DNA from: Eulemur rufifrons
Taxonomy: Eukaryota; Chordata; Mammalia; Primates; Lemuridae
Assembly: GCF_041146395.1 (NCBI RefSeq)
Contig: NC_090989.1
Coordinates: 253,446,843 to 253,510,842 of the forward strand
Reading direction: 5' to 3'
Length of the DNA stretch: 64,000 nucleotides
The first letter of the stretch is position 1, and each line of letters begins with the position of its first letter. The notes under the pieces are model-generated. The model was not told the origin of the DNA. It saw nothing but the letters and a program-made list of their open reading frames with translations, and searched no databases. The position numbers and the translations under genes were made by a program. Shown here piece by piece: positions 10,871 to 23,630 of the stretch.

Positions 10871-13200
10871 AGCCATATTCTCCCAACACTGGGCACTGGG
10901 CCTCCTCCTGCCCCTGGACTGAAGGCCCCAGAGATCCCGGGCTGCTCTCATCCCTCTTTCCCCTGCACTGACCGGGCACACAGTAGGTGCTCAGAAAATC
11001 TTTGCCAAGATGCAATTAATCAAATGCCATTGGCTCTATGCGTCTGAAGGAAGTATGGCTCCCATCTCACCAACATCCCAGAAACCCCTTCATCACGGAC
11101 ACCACAAAACAACTAGGCCTGATGTATCAGTTTTTGCTTAGATGCAACTTTTTCTTTTTCATAGAGCCCATTTCTAGGTAGGCTCTCTCTGTGTATACTA
11201 ATGGGGGGGAATGTGAATCCAATTAACTTCAAATTTAGCTCATAATGAACTTATCTCATTTTGCTACCAGCTCGGTTCTCATCGTGTGGCAGTAATTAAC
11301 CACTGGGGGTTGTCACTCCCAGACACATGACACAGAGATCCTCCCAGCCCCTCGCTTCAAACCCTTGCAGAATTCATTACCCTGACAGTGTGAAAACCCT
11401 TCACTTTGAATACCACAGGGCACCAACCAAACTCCCCCTCCACCTACCTGACTGTGTGTGAGCGAGAGAAAGAAGGAAGCAAGCCACTCGAGAAGCCATT
11501 AATTATTGCAAACAAGATGGGAGGTAGGGGCGGGACGCTGGCAATGGCTTGATGGCCAGAGAGGGTCTGCCATCCTTGACAGTGCTGGGGCGAGAGGCTC
11601 TGCCCGGAGGAGGGAGATCTTGGCACGGAAGGCCCAAGCTATAAGGGAATATGGCAGAGCTGGCTGGGAAAAGCAAAGTCCTTTGAAAGCTGGTGACTAT
11701 ATCCACTGGAGACTCTTAATGCCCAGGAAGCCAGAACACTCAAGGCAACAGTGATTGCTGTGTGACCTCAGGTAAACTCTACTCCCTCTCTGGGCCTTGG
11801 TTTTCCCATCTGAACACTCAAGCAGTGGGAACAGATGGTCTCTGAGGGTTTTTCCTGCTGCAACATTCCATAAGTCAGCAGCATCATTTTTTCCCGTGTT
11901 GATGGAAAAGGAGGCTGGTGCCGATTGCTATAGAGATGGATCTGGCGGTGCCTGCCCGCTCTGGCCTCGGCACTCCTGCTCACAACATCCACCTGACTCC
12001 CTGGAGCCCCTGCATTAAACCCCACTGAAAGGACGCTAAGCTTAAGGAATTTATAGAAGGAGATGGGAGCGGTCGACCTGCAAACAGAATAAAATCTCCA
12101 TTTTACATACCGTTTATTTTATACTTGTACAGGAGTTATGCTTTGAACTCTTTCAAAAGTATATTTTGACACCTGTTGTAGGAAAAAGTGAACCATGCCT
12201 GACACAGTGGCATGAGCTAAAGATTTTCAACAAGCACCAAAGCAGATGACAGTGAACAACTGCCACCTTAGGGGAGGGGAAGAAAAACAGCCCAATACCT
12301 GGGATTTGGGGAGGGGATTAATCCTGCTCCACAAACCTCGGTGTATGTGTACACGAAGTACGTGCACCACCAGGCTCGCTGGTTCCAGCTGGTGTTTGAA
12401 ATGTGTGACAGTTTGAACAGGGGCCGCTCTGGAGTCTCCCTTTGTTCAGACCTGCCACTAGTACAGGGTGTGCTGACGGCAGTAGCTGCAGAGGGGAATA
12501 TTTTACCCGGAGGAGAAAGGCGCTGGGATTGGTGGTGTAACAGCCTAGCTCTGCCTGCAGACAATGGATGTGCTAATTGCAGATGAGCTGTATCCAGTCA
12601 TTAAAGCAGATCTGGCAGGCTTCTAATGACAGGTTTATTAGCCCTTAGTTTAGGTGGTGTTGTTTACTTAGAAATAGTAACCCTAAATTTTTCTTCCCAA
12701 AATTACTTAATCTCTACTTTTAACTAATTCTGACTGGCCTCCCTCTAATTGTCCTGGCTACAGCACTAACCTGGATTTGGAGAGCCAGGAGGGTAACCTG
12801 AGAACTCTCTAACCAGGGTGCTGTTTACTTTGCCGGGGGGCTCACCCTTTCCACTGAGATGACCACGTCCTGGGAATCTCTGGGAACTATCAGATTCCAA
12901 CACAGTGTTTCAATTTTGAGAGCATGTTTGAATTTCATTTGCCTGGTATCTTAGAGCAGACACTGGGACTCAGTCAATATTTCCACGCACATTTGTGACA
13001 CGATCTTCCTAGAACCAGCAACTGTTGATCCAACTTAATGAAACGACAAAGGCAGGGTCCTAATTAGTAAAGCGACAAAAGCAGCTCGACCACACTGACG
13101 GCTCTGGGCCTCCCTGCCAGGACGGGCACTGCTCCAAGGACAGGAGGAAGGCAGTGTTTACAGCAAGAGGATCCCAGGGCTACTGCGGGCTAGCTCACGT
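10870..13200. other. Unique intron with two candidate conserved blocks
   Basis: 11130-11330 ('ccaattaacttcaaatttag', 'ggcagtaattaaccactggg') and 12530-12740 ('gtgctaattgcagatgagct', 'ggtttattagcccttagttt') carry clustered TAAT/ATTA homeobox-type cores in non-repeat DNA. The remainder shows no recognised feature. Confidence 0.3.
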
Positions 13201-13490
13201 CTTCATTCACTCATTCACTCACACATGCATTATGTGACACCTGCTAAGTTCTCAGCACCATCCTGAGTGCTCCAGTGGACCCAAAGATGATGATAATATA
13301 GTAATAACGACCGCCACAACAACAGCTATCATCGATGCAGCATTTGTACGTATTATCTCATTTAAGTATCACAGCCACTCCAGGAGATATAAATCTTTAC
13401 AATCCCTAATTTGCAGACTCTGTACCCAGCTAGTAAGAGGTGGAACTGGATGCCGACTCATGCTCTGACTTCACAGCCTGACTTTCCCGC
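13200..13490 (-). repeat. L2 3' end followed by MIR, minus orientation
   Basis: 'cattcactcattcactcaca' and 'tgacacctgctaagttctca' look like an inverted L2 tail. 'acgtattatctcatttaagt' and 'agctagtaagaggtggaact' then follow the inverted MIR pattern. Confidence 0.6.
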
Positions 13491-13529
13491 CATACACGCT
13501 GTTCTGTTTCAACAGGCAAATTGCAAAAC

Positions 13530-14030
13530 ACAAAAAGCACCTCCCCTTGGACCAGCAATTCTACTTCTAGGATTTTGCCTGTGGAAATGCACAGAAAAGT
13601 ACACCAACACTTACATTTAATGGGAAAGAGGAAGCAATCCAAGTGTTTATCATTATGGCCAGGATAAATAAATGATGATGATTCCCTATGATGGAATATT
13701 ATACAGTTTTGAAAAACAACGAGGTAGATTTGAATGTGGGGATTGTGGAAAGATCTCCAGGGCACATTACTAAGTGAATAAAGCAAAGTGCAGAAGAACA
13801 CTGTGTATGATATGATTGTGCTAGTAAAAAATTAATGAATCTGGAGGCTGATACATGCATAAAGACACTACTGGAGGTATCTGCTAACTTTAGGGAAAGG
13901 GACTTTGGTTGGGAGGGTGAGGATGGGGAAGGGAGATTTATTTTTCATTTTATATTTTTCTGTATGGTTTGAATATTTAACCACATGCATGTATTACTTT
14001 TTATTCAAAATTAACTTTTTGATTTAAAAT
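13530..14030 (+). mobile_element. LINE-1 3' fragment
   Basis: 'cagcaattctacttctagga', 'atgatggaatattatacagt', 'gaaagatctccagggcacat', 'ttactaagtgaataaagcaa' and 'tttctgtatggtttgaatat' are in L1 order, ending in an AT-rich 3' part. No open frame is retained. Confidence 0.75.
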
Positions 14031-15364
14031 TAACTTTTTCTTAAGAACCAGACACTGTCTGTGCCCAAGGGGCTCACTTTCAGTCTAGAACGGGAGATAA
14101 TGAACCAAGAGGCGTGAAGTGCAGGGCTCCTCCCTGCCCCGTGTTCCCCCCAAAGTGGCTCTCAGGTCAGGGTGCCACGGTAGGAACTTCTTGTTTTCAA
14201 AGACAGCATCATGATGCCACCAGCACCTTGGCCAAGTCACACAGTTCATGGCCCCACCAGGCCTCTCCCAGGCCAGCAGCCAACTGTCAGTGGTGGGCTG
14301 CCCTGCTGATCTGCAATGCACCATCTAGCAGTCTCAGCCCCTACAGTCTGGCCATGAGTAGCCAAAAGGTGGGCACAAGGTCTGTCCCTACAGTCCCTCT
14401 TGGCACCGACACTGGCAGGCCTGATCTTCATTTGCACACAGTTCCAATGGGCTCAGGGGCTTGGCTTCCCAGCCCCTTAAAGATTAAAAATAGTAAAATA
14501 AGGAGGAGGAGAAAGATTTCTAAGGCTAGGCAAACTGACATTAGGAAAAGGGACAGTTTAGCAGCAAGGACAGAGACAGGAAAACAATATAATCAGACAC
14601 GAGAAGTCCGAACCTCAGCAGTCCAGGGTGCCTGGCGGGAGAGCAAGCTGCCTGCGTACAGACCCCAGAGGCTTTGCCGCTCCATCCGGCCAGGTTCAAT
14701 AACACCGGTTCCCAAAGATGAGCCTAGGTGCTGTCATCGGAGGAAGGCGATGGCATGTCACACCAACGTGATTATGTGTGTCTCTTATTTGAGAAACTGA
14801 TATGGCAAAGCACTGTTTGATACACCTATGTAATCCTTAGCAGGTGGAGAAAGCCCAATTGTCCACCTGGGTCCAGAGTGGCTCCCCAGAGAACCCCTGT
14901 GCAGTGCCTGGCAACGGAAGGACCTCCAGGAGATTAGATTTCTGGTCTAAGACCCACCATTCTCCCACTCCTGGGCTCAGCACATGCCTGTACCAAGCCA
15001 GCTCCAAACTGGCTGGAGAATATCGAAGACATGTCTTTGCCTCATGATGCTCCAGAATCATGGAGTCCCAGGGCTAGACTGAAACTTGGAGCCACCTAGT
15101 GTCCTCCTAGCCAGGGCTGACACTATTCCCGTCACATGTTTGCCCAGCATCTCTTGAGCACTCCTAGGTAGCGGCTCCGAATGCAGAACACGCTTCCCAC
15201 ATCTAATTGTTAGGAAAGTCTGCTTTCCCGGGAGATGGAATCTATGTAAACTAGATGATTGCTAAATGAACAAATGAAATGAACACACAGAAAGCATAAA
15301 GTTCTCCTGAAGTGGCCTTCTAGATTTGGGGACATTAAATCTTTGTAAAAAGGGACAGGATGGC

Positions 15365-15605
15365 ATGGTAGTTAGGGACAAGGGCCGCAGGGCTGGTAGT
15401 CTCCATTCATATTTTGGCTCCACATTTGCTGGCTGTGTGATATTGAGCAAGCTGCTTAGCTTCTCTGTGTCTCTGTTTTAGCATTTATAAAACAAAGATG
15501 ATCTTACCTGCCTCATAGCGTTGTTGCATGGATTAAATTAACAAATGCATGTAAAGCCTCTAGCACAGGGCTTAGCACAGCATGAACATTCAATAATGCC
15601 ACTAT
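15365..15605 (+). repeat. MIR SINE, near full core
   Basis: Landmarks are 'ggcatggtagttagggacaa', 'ctggctgtgtgatattgagc', 'tcttacctgcctcatagcgt' and 'gcacagggcttagcacagca', in the plus orientation. Confidence 0.8.
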
Positions 15606-16194
15606 TGTTAACGGTGCCTCCCTAGCCCACAGCCACCCTCAGACCATCCTGAAAGCACAGCCAGATCGGTCTTTGAAAGCATAGCTCTGTTCACATCAAG
15701 CTACCATCAGGAGTCTTCGATGGCTCCCCGGTGCTTACAAGGCAAAGTCCACCCTTAGTGAAGGGCATGGGCTCTAAAGGCCCAAATCCCAGGTCTGCCA
15801 CTTGCCAGCTGCGTGACCTACCCTTCCCCAGCTGTGTAAGGAAAGGGGCAGGGGGCCCCACCAGTTCCTCTCTAACGGAGTGACTGTGAGGCCGAGTGAG
15901 AGGATTCTGTGGACACACTTAGACGGGTGCCTGGCCTCAAGCCTCCCAGCTGCCTGCTGCCTGCTCCACTCACACTCACTGCACTGCCTACTGCGTGCCT
16001 TCGTTTGTGCTGTGCCTCCACCAGCTCCAGCACCCGAAAAAAAATGCGTGAAAGTCGAAATGTGGAAGATGAGACGTGCAGAAGAAAGTGGCCCTTTGCG
16101 CAAAGGTGGGAGATTGCTCAGGAGCCGGTCACCCTGCCCTGTGTGCGCCAGCGCATCTGCTGAGCGCGAGTGCGGTGGACGGAGGATAGCAGCA

Positions 16195-16735
16195 GGCGCA
16201 CTGGGCTCTTTCTCCTTGCCAGAAACTCTCCTAAATGCTTTACTCGCCTGGTCTCATTTAGTCATCAGGACAATCCTATGAGGTAGAAATTATTACTATT
16301 ATTGCTGTTGTTGCTATTGACAGGCTGAGCCTAGTGGTCAAGAGCACAGCTCTGGGAGCTGACTGCCTGGATTAAAATCACTAGCTGTTTTGTAACCTTG
16401 GGCAAGAATATACCTCGGTTTCCTCATCTATGAAACAGGGTTAATAATACCTCTTCCTTAGACTGTTTAAAAGCTTAGAGACTTAGCACCTGTGAAGCAC
16501 TCAGGAAGGGGCCTGGCCCGGGCAAGTGCTTCCGATGTCAGCTCTTACCTCCAACGCCCGTCGTCACCGCGGATGTACAGAGGAGGTGACTGAGGCTGAG
16601 AGAGGTTAAGTGATTTGCCCAAGGTTGCACAGGCAGAGCATGGGCCAGCAGGGTGGGGGTCGGGGGCAGGCGGGGAGGGCAGGATGAGAAACCCCAGCAG
16701 CCTGTGCTCTTACCCACCAGTTCCACTGAGCAAGG
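16195..16735 (-). repeat. MIR (minus) interrupted by another MIR
   Basis: The outer MIR is inverted. Its first part, about 16195-16318, carries 'tcatttagtcatcaggacaa' and 'tatgaggtagaaattattac'. It resumes at about 16545-16735 with 'gaggtgactgaggctgagag' and 'gttaagtgatttgcccaagg'. The intervening bases are a plus-strand MIR, given separately. Confidence 0.65.
16322..16515 (+). repeat. MIR nested in an inverted MIR
   Basis: 'cctagtggtcaagagcacag', 'gagctgactgcctggattaa', 'cctcggtttcctcatctatg' and 'gcacctgtgaagcactcagg' are in plus-strand MIR order, and matching halves of an inverted MIR lie on either side. Confidence 0.75.
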
Positions 16736-16739
16736 CCCT

Positions 16740-19240
16740 TCCTGGGGCTCGACTCTAGGATGGGTTTGAAGTCAGGCGTGGTAAGAGGGACCTGCTGGAC
16801 CTTTCAAGCTAAGATAAGGTCAGGGCTGGAGGGTCAAGTGCAAGGCCCATCGAGGCACAGCTGGCCTGGACTGGGAACCTGAATGCCCCCCACTTCCTCA
16901 CTATGCCTTCAGGCAGGGCCCCTCTCCTTTCTGAGCATCCTCACCTGTGACCCAGCCACCCACCTGGGGGGACAGCAAACAATGCTACAGAGAGGTGAGG
17001 AACCCACAGCCTCCTGCAGCTCTGCGGATAGCCCATATTATTTTAAGAAAGAGTCAATAGGTAAATGTCTCAGCCTCTAATAGGCTTCTGATCTCTAAAG
17101 GAACTGAGGCCTGGCACGAATCCTAAGCAGTGCCCCGGCCCACCCGCTTCTGGCCCAGAAGGCAACAGGATGGCACCTGTCACAAAGCCAGGCCTGGAAC
17201 CGAGAAAGCCCAGCCAGACAACGCCGGTATTTTGCAAACCCGGCTCCCACACCTCCAGTTGTTTCCCCAGAGCACACAGCGAGGCCAGGATCAGTAAGCA
17301 GCCTCAGAGGAGGCCCACATGAGAGAGGGGGGCCGGGCAGGTGCGCTGCTTGCCAGGGAAAACCAAGCCCGCCCCGCAGAGGCGCCTCCCAGGGTGCACG
17401 GCAAATTAATGTGCTGCGGAGAACATGCATTAAATCGTGCTGCTAGGCTGGCGCTGCGGGCTGCCAAAGTGCCAGCCCAACCCTCCCTCGCCCTCCCTTC
17501 CCAGAGAAGCGGTCAGGTGCCAGGGCTCTACTGTCTCACAGAATTACTGGCTGCTTCTGAGAGCTGCCGGCATAGCTCAGGTTCTTGCTTGCAAGCTGTC
17601 GCCCGTGCTGGGTCTCAGTTTCCCCTTTGTAAAACCTGGCTGCTCACCCCTGCCCTGCCTCCCTCATGGGCCATCAGAAGCCCCAAATGGGATCACAGAA
17701 GTGAAGGTGCTTCAGGCAATGCCCGGGCCTGGGGACCCTACTGACCAGGAGCAGCGCGTGGGGACAAGTATAGGAGTCAGTCAGGCTGGGCTGGTGGTTA
17801 TTCACCAAGCCCCAGAGGCAAAGGGTCCTGCCCAAGGTCTCACATGTAGCAAGTTCTGAGATTGAGTTCCTGCAGTCGGACTGCAGACTTCCTGGAGGAG
17901 GAGGCACTGGAACTGGGCCTCAGTGCGCAGGTTCCTTCAGAAAGATCTAAAGGGGGTTCAGGCTGAGTCAGGGCAGGGCTGGCACTACGGATCACACCAG
18001 CACATGAGCCTCAAGGGGCAGATGTGCTCAGCACTGAGCCTGAGCTTCCCAGGCACAGGCAGCGGCTGGGGTGTAAGGTGTGAGGGCTGCGGCCCCAGAG
18101 GGGGAGCCGAGAGCTGGGACAAGCCAAGGACACGTGTTCTGTGAGCCACCTTCACGCCAGCTCGAAAACCACTGTGGAATCAGAGAGCACCAGAACCCCA
18201 AGGACGCTAAAGGTCAACCAGTCCAGTGGGGTCAGTCTGTTCCTCTGAGCCTTCAGGGGGACCTCGGGGGCCTCTGGGATCCCCATTCTTTCAACCAGTG
18301 AACTTTGCTTCTAACTAGTTTATATAAAGCTTCCCAGGAAGGTTCTATCTGATTAAAAAAAAAAAAAAAAAAAGGCTTTTAGGAAAAAAAAAAAACAACT
18401 TTAACAATTGTTGGAAACCATTAATTGCCCATTCTGCGGGCGAGTGAAGAAGCCCTGCGAGGGCCTTGCCCAGAGAGCTGTGCACGGCCAGGCCCGAGTC
18501 CCAGACCTGCCCCGGGCCCGAGCCAAGTCTCCTTTCCCTGCTTCCCTCTGTTCCGTTCCTGCCCTTCCCTCTCTCTTCACAGAACACCCCTCAAGCTCAA
18601 GAAACTGACACTCAATTTTTTTTCTCCCGGTAGTCCAGGGTACTGGGGTCCCGGGTGAAGAGAACCAGAATGCTCGATTTTGTGACCGGTTCTGAGAATG
18701 CCAGCATTGCCTGGGACACAGGCTTGGCTAAAGTCACAGTGTCCCGAGCCCAGGAGCCTGCTGGCCAGGGCCAGGTAGGGAGGACACACACAGAAATCAG
18801 ACTTCCCAGAATGTGCCACTGACTGTCTCCCTCTGTACTAGCGGGAGAGTTTTACAGTTGGGCAGGCCAGTGCTTGCATCCCAGCCCCTGCGTGTTATGT
18901 ATGCAGCCTCAGGGGCGAGTCACTTAGTTTCTGCCCCTCAGTTTCCTGGTGTACGAAATGGGGCTAACAGCACCCTCTTCATAGTGGAAAAGGCCTCTCT
19001 TCTCCCTCCAGCCTCCGGCCCCAGGACCCCAGCAATCTCCTCCCATCACAAGCTGCTTCCGCCCCAGCCATCCTCCAAAACGAACCTCACCGGGCAGGAG
19101 GACCCGGAGAATTAAAACATGCAATCAAACAGCTTCTTGACGGGAAATGCTTTGGAAATTTTCGGCTCCATTTACTTCTCAATCTAATTTTGTCCTCGGA
19201 TGCACATTATGCGCGAGATGGGATCTCATGTGGTTTGCCC
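16740..19240. other. Unique GC-rich intron
   Basis: No gene; the only recognised repeat is the MIR at 18870. Contains two A-runs near 18355-18400. 19100-19240 is a unique block with 'catgcaatcaaacagcttct' and 'tcaatctaattttgtcctcg' that may be conserved. Confidence 0.3.
18870..18985 (+). repeat. MIR fragment
   Basis: 'ggggcgagtcacttagtttc', 'tgcccctcagtttcctggtg' and 'acgaaatggggctaacagca' follow MIR order. Confidence 0.65.
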
Positions 19241-19622
19241 AGCGCCCCGCACACCAGCAGGAGGCAGCCGGCGTCTCGATCGCTGCTCGCGTCTCTGCCC
19301 TCCATGTGAGAGGCATAATGAGGGCCCCAGCAGGCTCCAGGGGCACCCCTGGGCAAGAAGGCCCATCCTGGACACCCCAGACCCACAGCCCAGCCTCTGC
19401 CACCAACACCCCAGGGTGGGCACTGGGGGTGTCCTCCACAGCTTACTCCAGCCACAGTGGAGACTCCCATGGCCACCTGCCTCCCAACGGTCCCCTGCCT
19501 GGCTCCAGCCTCCTCCAATCAGACCCTGCTCTCCTTGGCTCCCCGACACCTCTGGGTCAAGTCCAAACCGCTCACTGCCCCACCCCCCCTTGTCCAGACC
19601 ATTCCCACTGGAGTTGTAGACT

Positions 19623-19642
19623 CCCCCCCACCCCCCCCCCCC
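19623..19642. repeat. Poly-C tract (G-run on minus strand)
   Basis: Seven C, one A, then twelve C. On the transcribed minus-strand product this is a G-run able to contribute to a G-quadruplex. Confidence 0.85.
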
Positions 19643-19699
19643 ACCAGAACCACAGCCCTCGATGGCTTGTTTCCCTCAGCCTGCTCCGTGCTTTGGCCG

Positions 19700-20015
19700 A
19701 TGTTGCTGCTGTGCCCAGGCAGGTACCCTGCAAACACCACCAACGTCATCTCCTGAGGAAGCCCCCCCAGATGCCCCGGCCCTCCCCGGCCCTGCCCTCA
19801 TGGTCTCACACTCCCTCCTTAGTGCCCTCAGCGCCCCTCTGCACAGCTCCACATCCCAGACGCGTCAGACTGCTGGGACAGTTGGCTGTGCAGTAGAAGA
19901 CACTAGACTGAAGCCTTCCAGCTCAGGGACCGTGTCCTGTTTACCTCTGTTTCCCCATGGTGCCTGTCACGATGCTTGGCACAGAGCCGAGCTCGAACAA
20001 ATGCTTAGGTTTGTT
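19700..20015 (+). repeat. L2 LINE 3' fragment
   Basis: 'ccagctcagggaccgtgtcc', 'cctctgtttccccatggtgc' and 'cttggcacagagccgagctc' resemble the L2 3' end in sense orientation. Confidence 0.5.
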
Positions 20016-20789
20016 CTTTTGCTCAGAAAGCATTTTCTGAGCCATTTCTCTGGGCCTCGTCTACTGTAGGTTTGGGGGATTTTGTGCCCATAAAGACAGG
20101 AGGCTTTTTCTTTGAGACCAACAAGTCTCACTTTCCATTCTCCCCTCTGAGAAAAGCCACAAGCCAAAGCCCAGAAGCCACCCGAGTTCTCACCAAAGGG
20201 AAATGCCTCCCCGCCACCCTCAGGACCCCGGGGGTTGGGACTGGGCCACTGGGATCTTGCTTCTTCTCCCTCCCTTCCTCCTGCCCCCAGTCCAGGCATT
20301 CACTGTGAGTCACTCACGTCCTGAAGGATCAGCTCCCGCCCCACAGGCTCCTGCGCCAGTTTCCTCTCCTCACTAGGGCTTTTCCCGGGCTCTAGGGCTC
20401 AACCGCTGCACCCCCACCAGAATCCAATGCAATCATTTCTGCCTTTTTCTGGGTGGTTTCTGGCCTATGTGCAGAAGCCCCATTGCCTACCCAGTCCCCC
20501 AAACTCCACCCAGGAGCCATGCTGCCTACTGCCCATCCTACCCCTCAAAACTCTTCCTCTACTCCTAACTCCACAGCCTGGGTCCCGGGCCTCTTCCTTT
20601 CTCTCCTGGGCTCTTACAATCACCTCAGCGGGGCAGGTTTTCTTGCTGAGTCTCATCCTCCTTTTGTCCGCCCTCTGCTAAGACCCCAGAGAGATTTCTG
20701 TGAAGATGCCACTCCCTTGAGGGCTGGCCCATGCCTGGAGGTCCTGACCCCAGGTCCTTGGCAGCCTTGGTGACCTGGCCCTGCCCTCA

Positions 20790-21270
20790 CTTCCAGTGCT
20801 CACCCTGCCCCCTGCCTGCTGCACTTCCCTATGCTGTTCCTCACCCTTACCATGCTGTTCCCTCTGTCTGGATGTTCTTCCCTGCCTCTCTCCCTAGCCT
20901 GGTGAATTCCTGCTCATTTCAACGTGCTCAAGTGTCACCTCCTGCAGGAAGCCCTCCCCACATAACCTGGGAAGGCATTAGTGGCCCTCCTCGTGCTCCT
21001 GCCACGTGCCCCCCACTATAGTTCCACCTTTTATTGATCATTTTTGATGGACCAGGAACCTTGCTAGGAAACTTACGTTCATGATCTCGTTTAATCCTCA
21101 TAACAACCCTATGAAGAGAGTGTTAGTCTCATCTCCAGGTGAGGAAATTGAGGGTCAGAGAATTTAAGTGGCCTTCCCAGGGTCAGCTGCTAAAATGTGG
21201 GGGTTCTAGGATGGAGCCCAGGGCCGCCTGACTCCACGCCCTAAACTCTTAATGGTGCTGTTCTGTTGCT
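20790..21270. repeat. L2 fragment (+) followed by MIR (-)
   Basis: About 20790-21015 shows the L2 pattern 'ggtgaattcctgctcatttc', 'aagtgtcacctcctgcagga'. About 21025-21270 shows the inverted MIR pattern 'taatcctcataacaacccta', 'ccaggtgaggaaattgaggg'. Confidence 0.65.
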
Positions 21271-21309
21271 GCACCCCAGGGAGTCCCCTCTGCATCAGCC
21301 TGGGCTGGC

Positions 21310-21420
21310 ATAACCCTGACCAAGCCACTTAGCCTCACTGAGCCTCAGTTTCCTCCTCTGTAAAACTAGGGTCGAGAATGGAAAGAGGATCTGAAAAATA
21401 ACAGACGTAAATATCAGTTT
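21310..21420 (+). repeat. MIR fragment
   Basis: 'accaagccacttagcctcac' and 'gagcctcagtttcctcctct' fit the MIR core. Confidence 0.6.
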
Positions 21421-21589
21421 GTAAACTCTGAAGCGTTGTGCGCATGCAAGAGGGTGTTAGCATACTTTTAGGATTTGGTCTGAACAATTTCCTTACTCAC
21501 CTTGAAATCAAAGGCCTTCCACCTGCTCCTTCTTTTACAGTGAGGGGGAGGGGAGGGCTCCCATTTCCTCCCTAAACCACGGTGTCCCT

Positions 21590-21850
21590 GCAATTTCTAA
21601 AGTCACCATATAGCTGTCCCGATCCCCCCTCCCAAAACACAATTGTGACAGTCAAGCAAAGAAAGGGACGAGGAGGGAAAATCCATAAAGGCTGGGCAAG
21701 GCAGTGGCCGGTGGAATTCTCCAGCTCCTGGCCACCAGTTAGTGACGTCAGGATTTATAACTGTATTAAATGGTGTGACAGGCAGCCTTGATATATCAGT
21801 TCCCCCTTCTTCCCAAATCACAGACAATAAAAGCTTTGGCAGTGAAAGTC
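21590..21850. promoter_or_regulatory. Candidate regulatory block with a perfect CRE palindrome
   Basis: Unique sequence with TGACGTCA at 21743-21750 (CREB/ATF site) beside AT-rich 'aggatttataactgtattaa'. No repeat recognised; function inferred only from the motif. Confidence 0.35.
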
Positions 21851-23384
21851 ATTCATCATCATAAAGACCTGAGACATCCCAGTCATCAATTTCACTCACA
21901 TCCTTAATACACTGGAGAGAGTGCAGGAGTCGAGCACCTCAAAAAGGGAGGAGGAAGAAAACACGAAGGAAGATTGAACAGGAATAATTACAAAGGTCAA
22001 AGAAGGGATTCATCCGGGAGGGTGCCGTGGGCAGAGCCTGTCCCTGCTGGTCGTGTGCTCAGGCCACAGAGAAACAGGGCAGCCCCGAGGCCCAGCCCTT
22101 AGCTAGGCCCTGTGAGCCTAGGATTGGGGGACCAAGACTGGGCTGTGGGGCCTGAAGAGAGGGTGTGGGGGATGCAGAGCCACACCCAAGCTCCATGGCC
22201 TTAGGTGAGGCCTTTTACTCCATCAACCTCATTAGCACAAAAGAGATTTTAAAATAACAATAAAACCACAGGTCTTTTCACAATTTACCCCCACATTGGC
22301 ACAGCTATTTCTGCCAACTGTGGTCTTCTTGGGGGTGACACCTTTTGAGCAGCTATCCAGGGCTGACATTCCTGGCTGTGCCAGCCAAGATAGTAAACAG
22401 TCACTGCCTGGAGCCCCAAGAGCACCCTCTGCCCTCCCTGCAGCTCCTCCCTTCCCCCAAATCCAGCCGCTTTGCTGGATCATATCTGGAAGACAGGGAT
22501 GCCAGGAGGGAGGAGACAGACTCCCAGGCTCCTACTGAATAGGCCAGTCCTCCCTCTCCTACTCGCAGTGTGGGGACAAGATAATCCTCGCAGAGCCCCA
22601 GCTCCCCAACTCCTGTCCTCCCGTACATCATCCTCAGCTGGGGTCCCTGCTGCGCTGCCTGAGTGCCAGGACCAAGGCTCCCACCCCTCACCACCGGACT
22701 ATTGCTCAGCCTCTTTTGTCCTCTCTGGTGGGCAGGGCAGCAAAGGATAAGGAAGCAGGACCGTGACTCTTTTCCCCGGGGGTCCGGCCCTCTCCCTCTC
22801 AGACCTTTCTTTTTAAGATAAGCAGTGACAATTATTTTTCTTTTACATTTCACCCTGAAAACAAAACAACAGAAGAAAGCTTTGGTCTAGGTGGGGAGTT
22901 CCTTGACGTGCTGGGCTCCCTGCAAGGGATAACATGCAGCTGGGGATGGGAGGCTGCCCTGCTGGGGCTGAGAGGTTGCTGGGGCATCACCAGGTGGCCT
23001 GGCCCAGGTAGGAACATGCCAGAATGTACACAGCCCAAGTTTCCCAAGAAAAAAGGAAGAATGATACCTGCTGTTGTCTGCCCATCCCCTCACCAAGCCT
23101 TCACCGAAGACCTACTGTTTGCTGAGGCCTGGCCAGGCTGCCTGAGGACTGTCTAACTGGGAGGCTGACTTAAGGTGGTGGCAGCTTTTTCTGGGTCCAT
23201 CAGCCCAGTGCCCTTCAACCAGATACCACCTAAGATTAGTATAAGCCCTGGCCCCCACGTGTGGCCCTAGACCCACCCGTCGGCCTGATCTGCACTCTGT
23301 TCCCCAGATCAGGGTCTGTCCAACTCAGGCCTCCCCTGGCCAGACTTCCTGCCTGCCACATACTCACCAGGCAGACAGATTTGC

Positions 23385-23630
23385 GTGACTCAGAGGTCAA
23401 GCACACGGCCTCTGGTCAAGCACAAGCCTGCATTTGAATCCTGGCTCCACCACTTATAAGCCATGTGACCTTGAGCAAGTTTCTATGCTTCTCTGCGCCT
23501 CAGTTATTACACCAGTAAAATGGGGATAATAAGAGTAACTCCCGCATAGGGTTGTTATGCAGGTTAGACAAGTTAACGTAAGTAAAGTGCTCAGAACTAT
23601 GCAAGGGGATGCAAGCACTGGTCGTCACTC
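23385..23630 (+). repeat. MIR SINE, near full core
   Basis: 'catttgaatcctggctccac', 'gccatgtgaccttgagcaag', 'ccagtaaaatggggataata' and 'agtaaagtgctcagaactat' are in clean MIR order. Confidence 0.85.

Noticed and set aside
14114..14800. 228-codon open frame on the plus strand
   Set aside because: No family similarity, no splice or promoter context, low-complexity composition. Chance open frame inside intron 7.
19147..19896. 249-codon open frame on the plus strand
   Set aside because: Rich in Pro/Ser/His from GC-rich sequence and overlaps an L2 fragment and a poly-C tract; no domain, and several equally long frames overlap on the other strand. Chance open frame.
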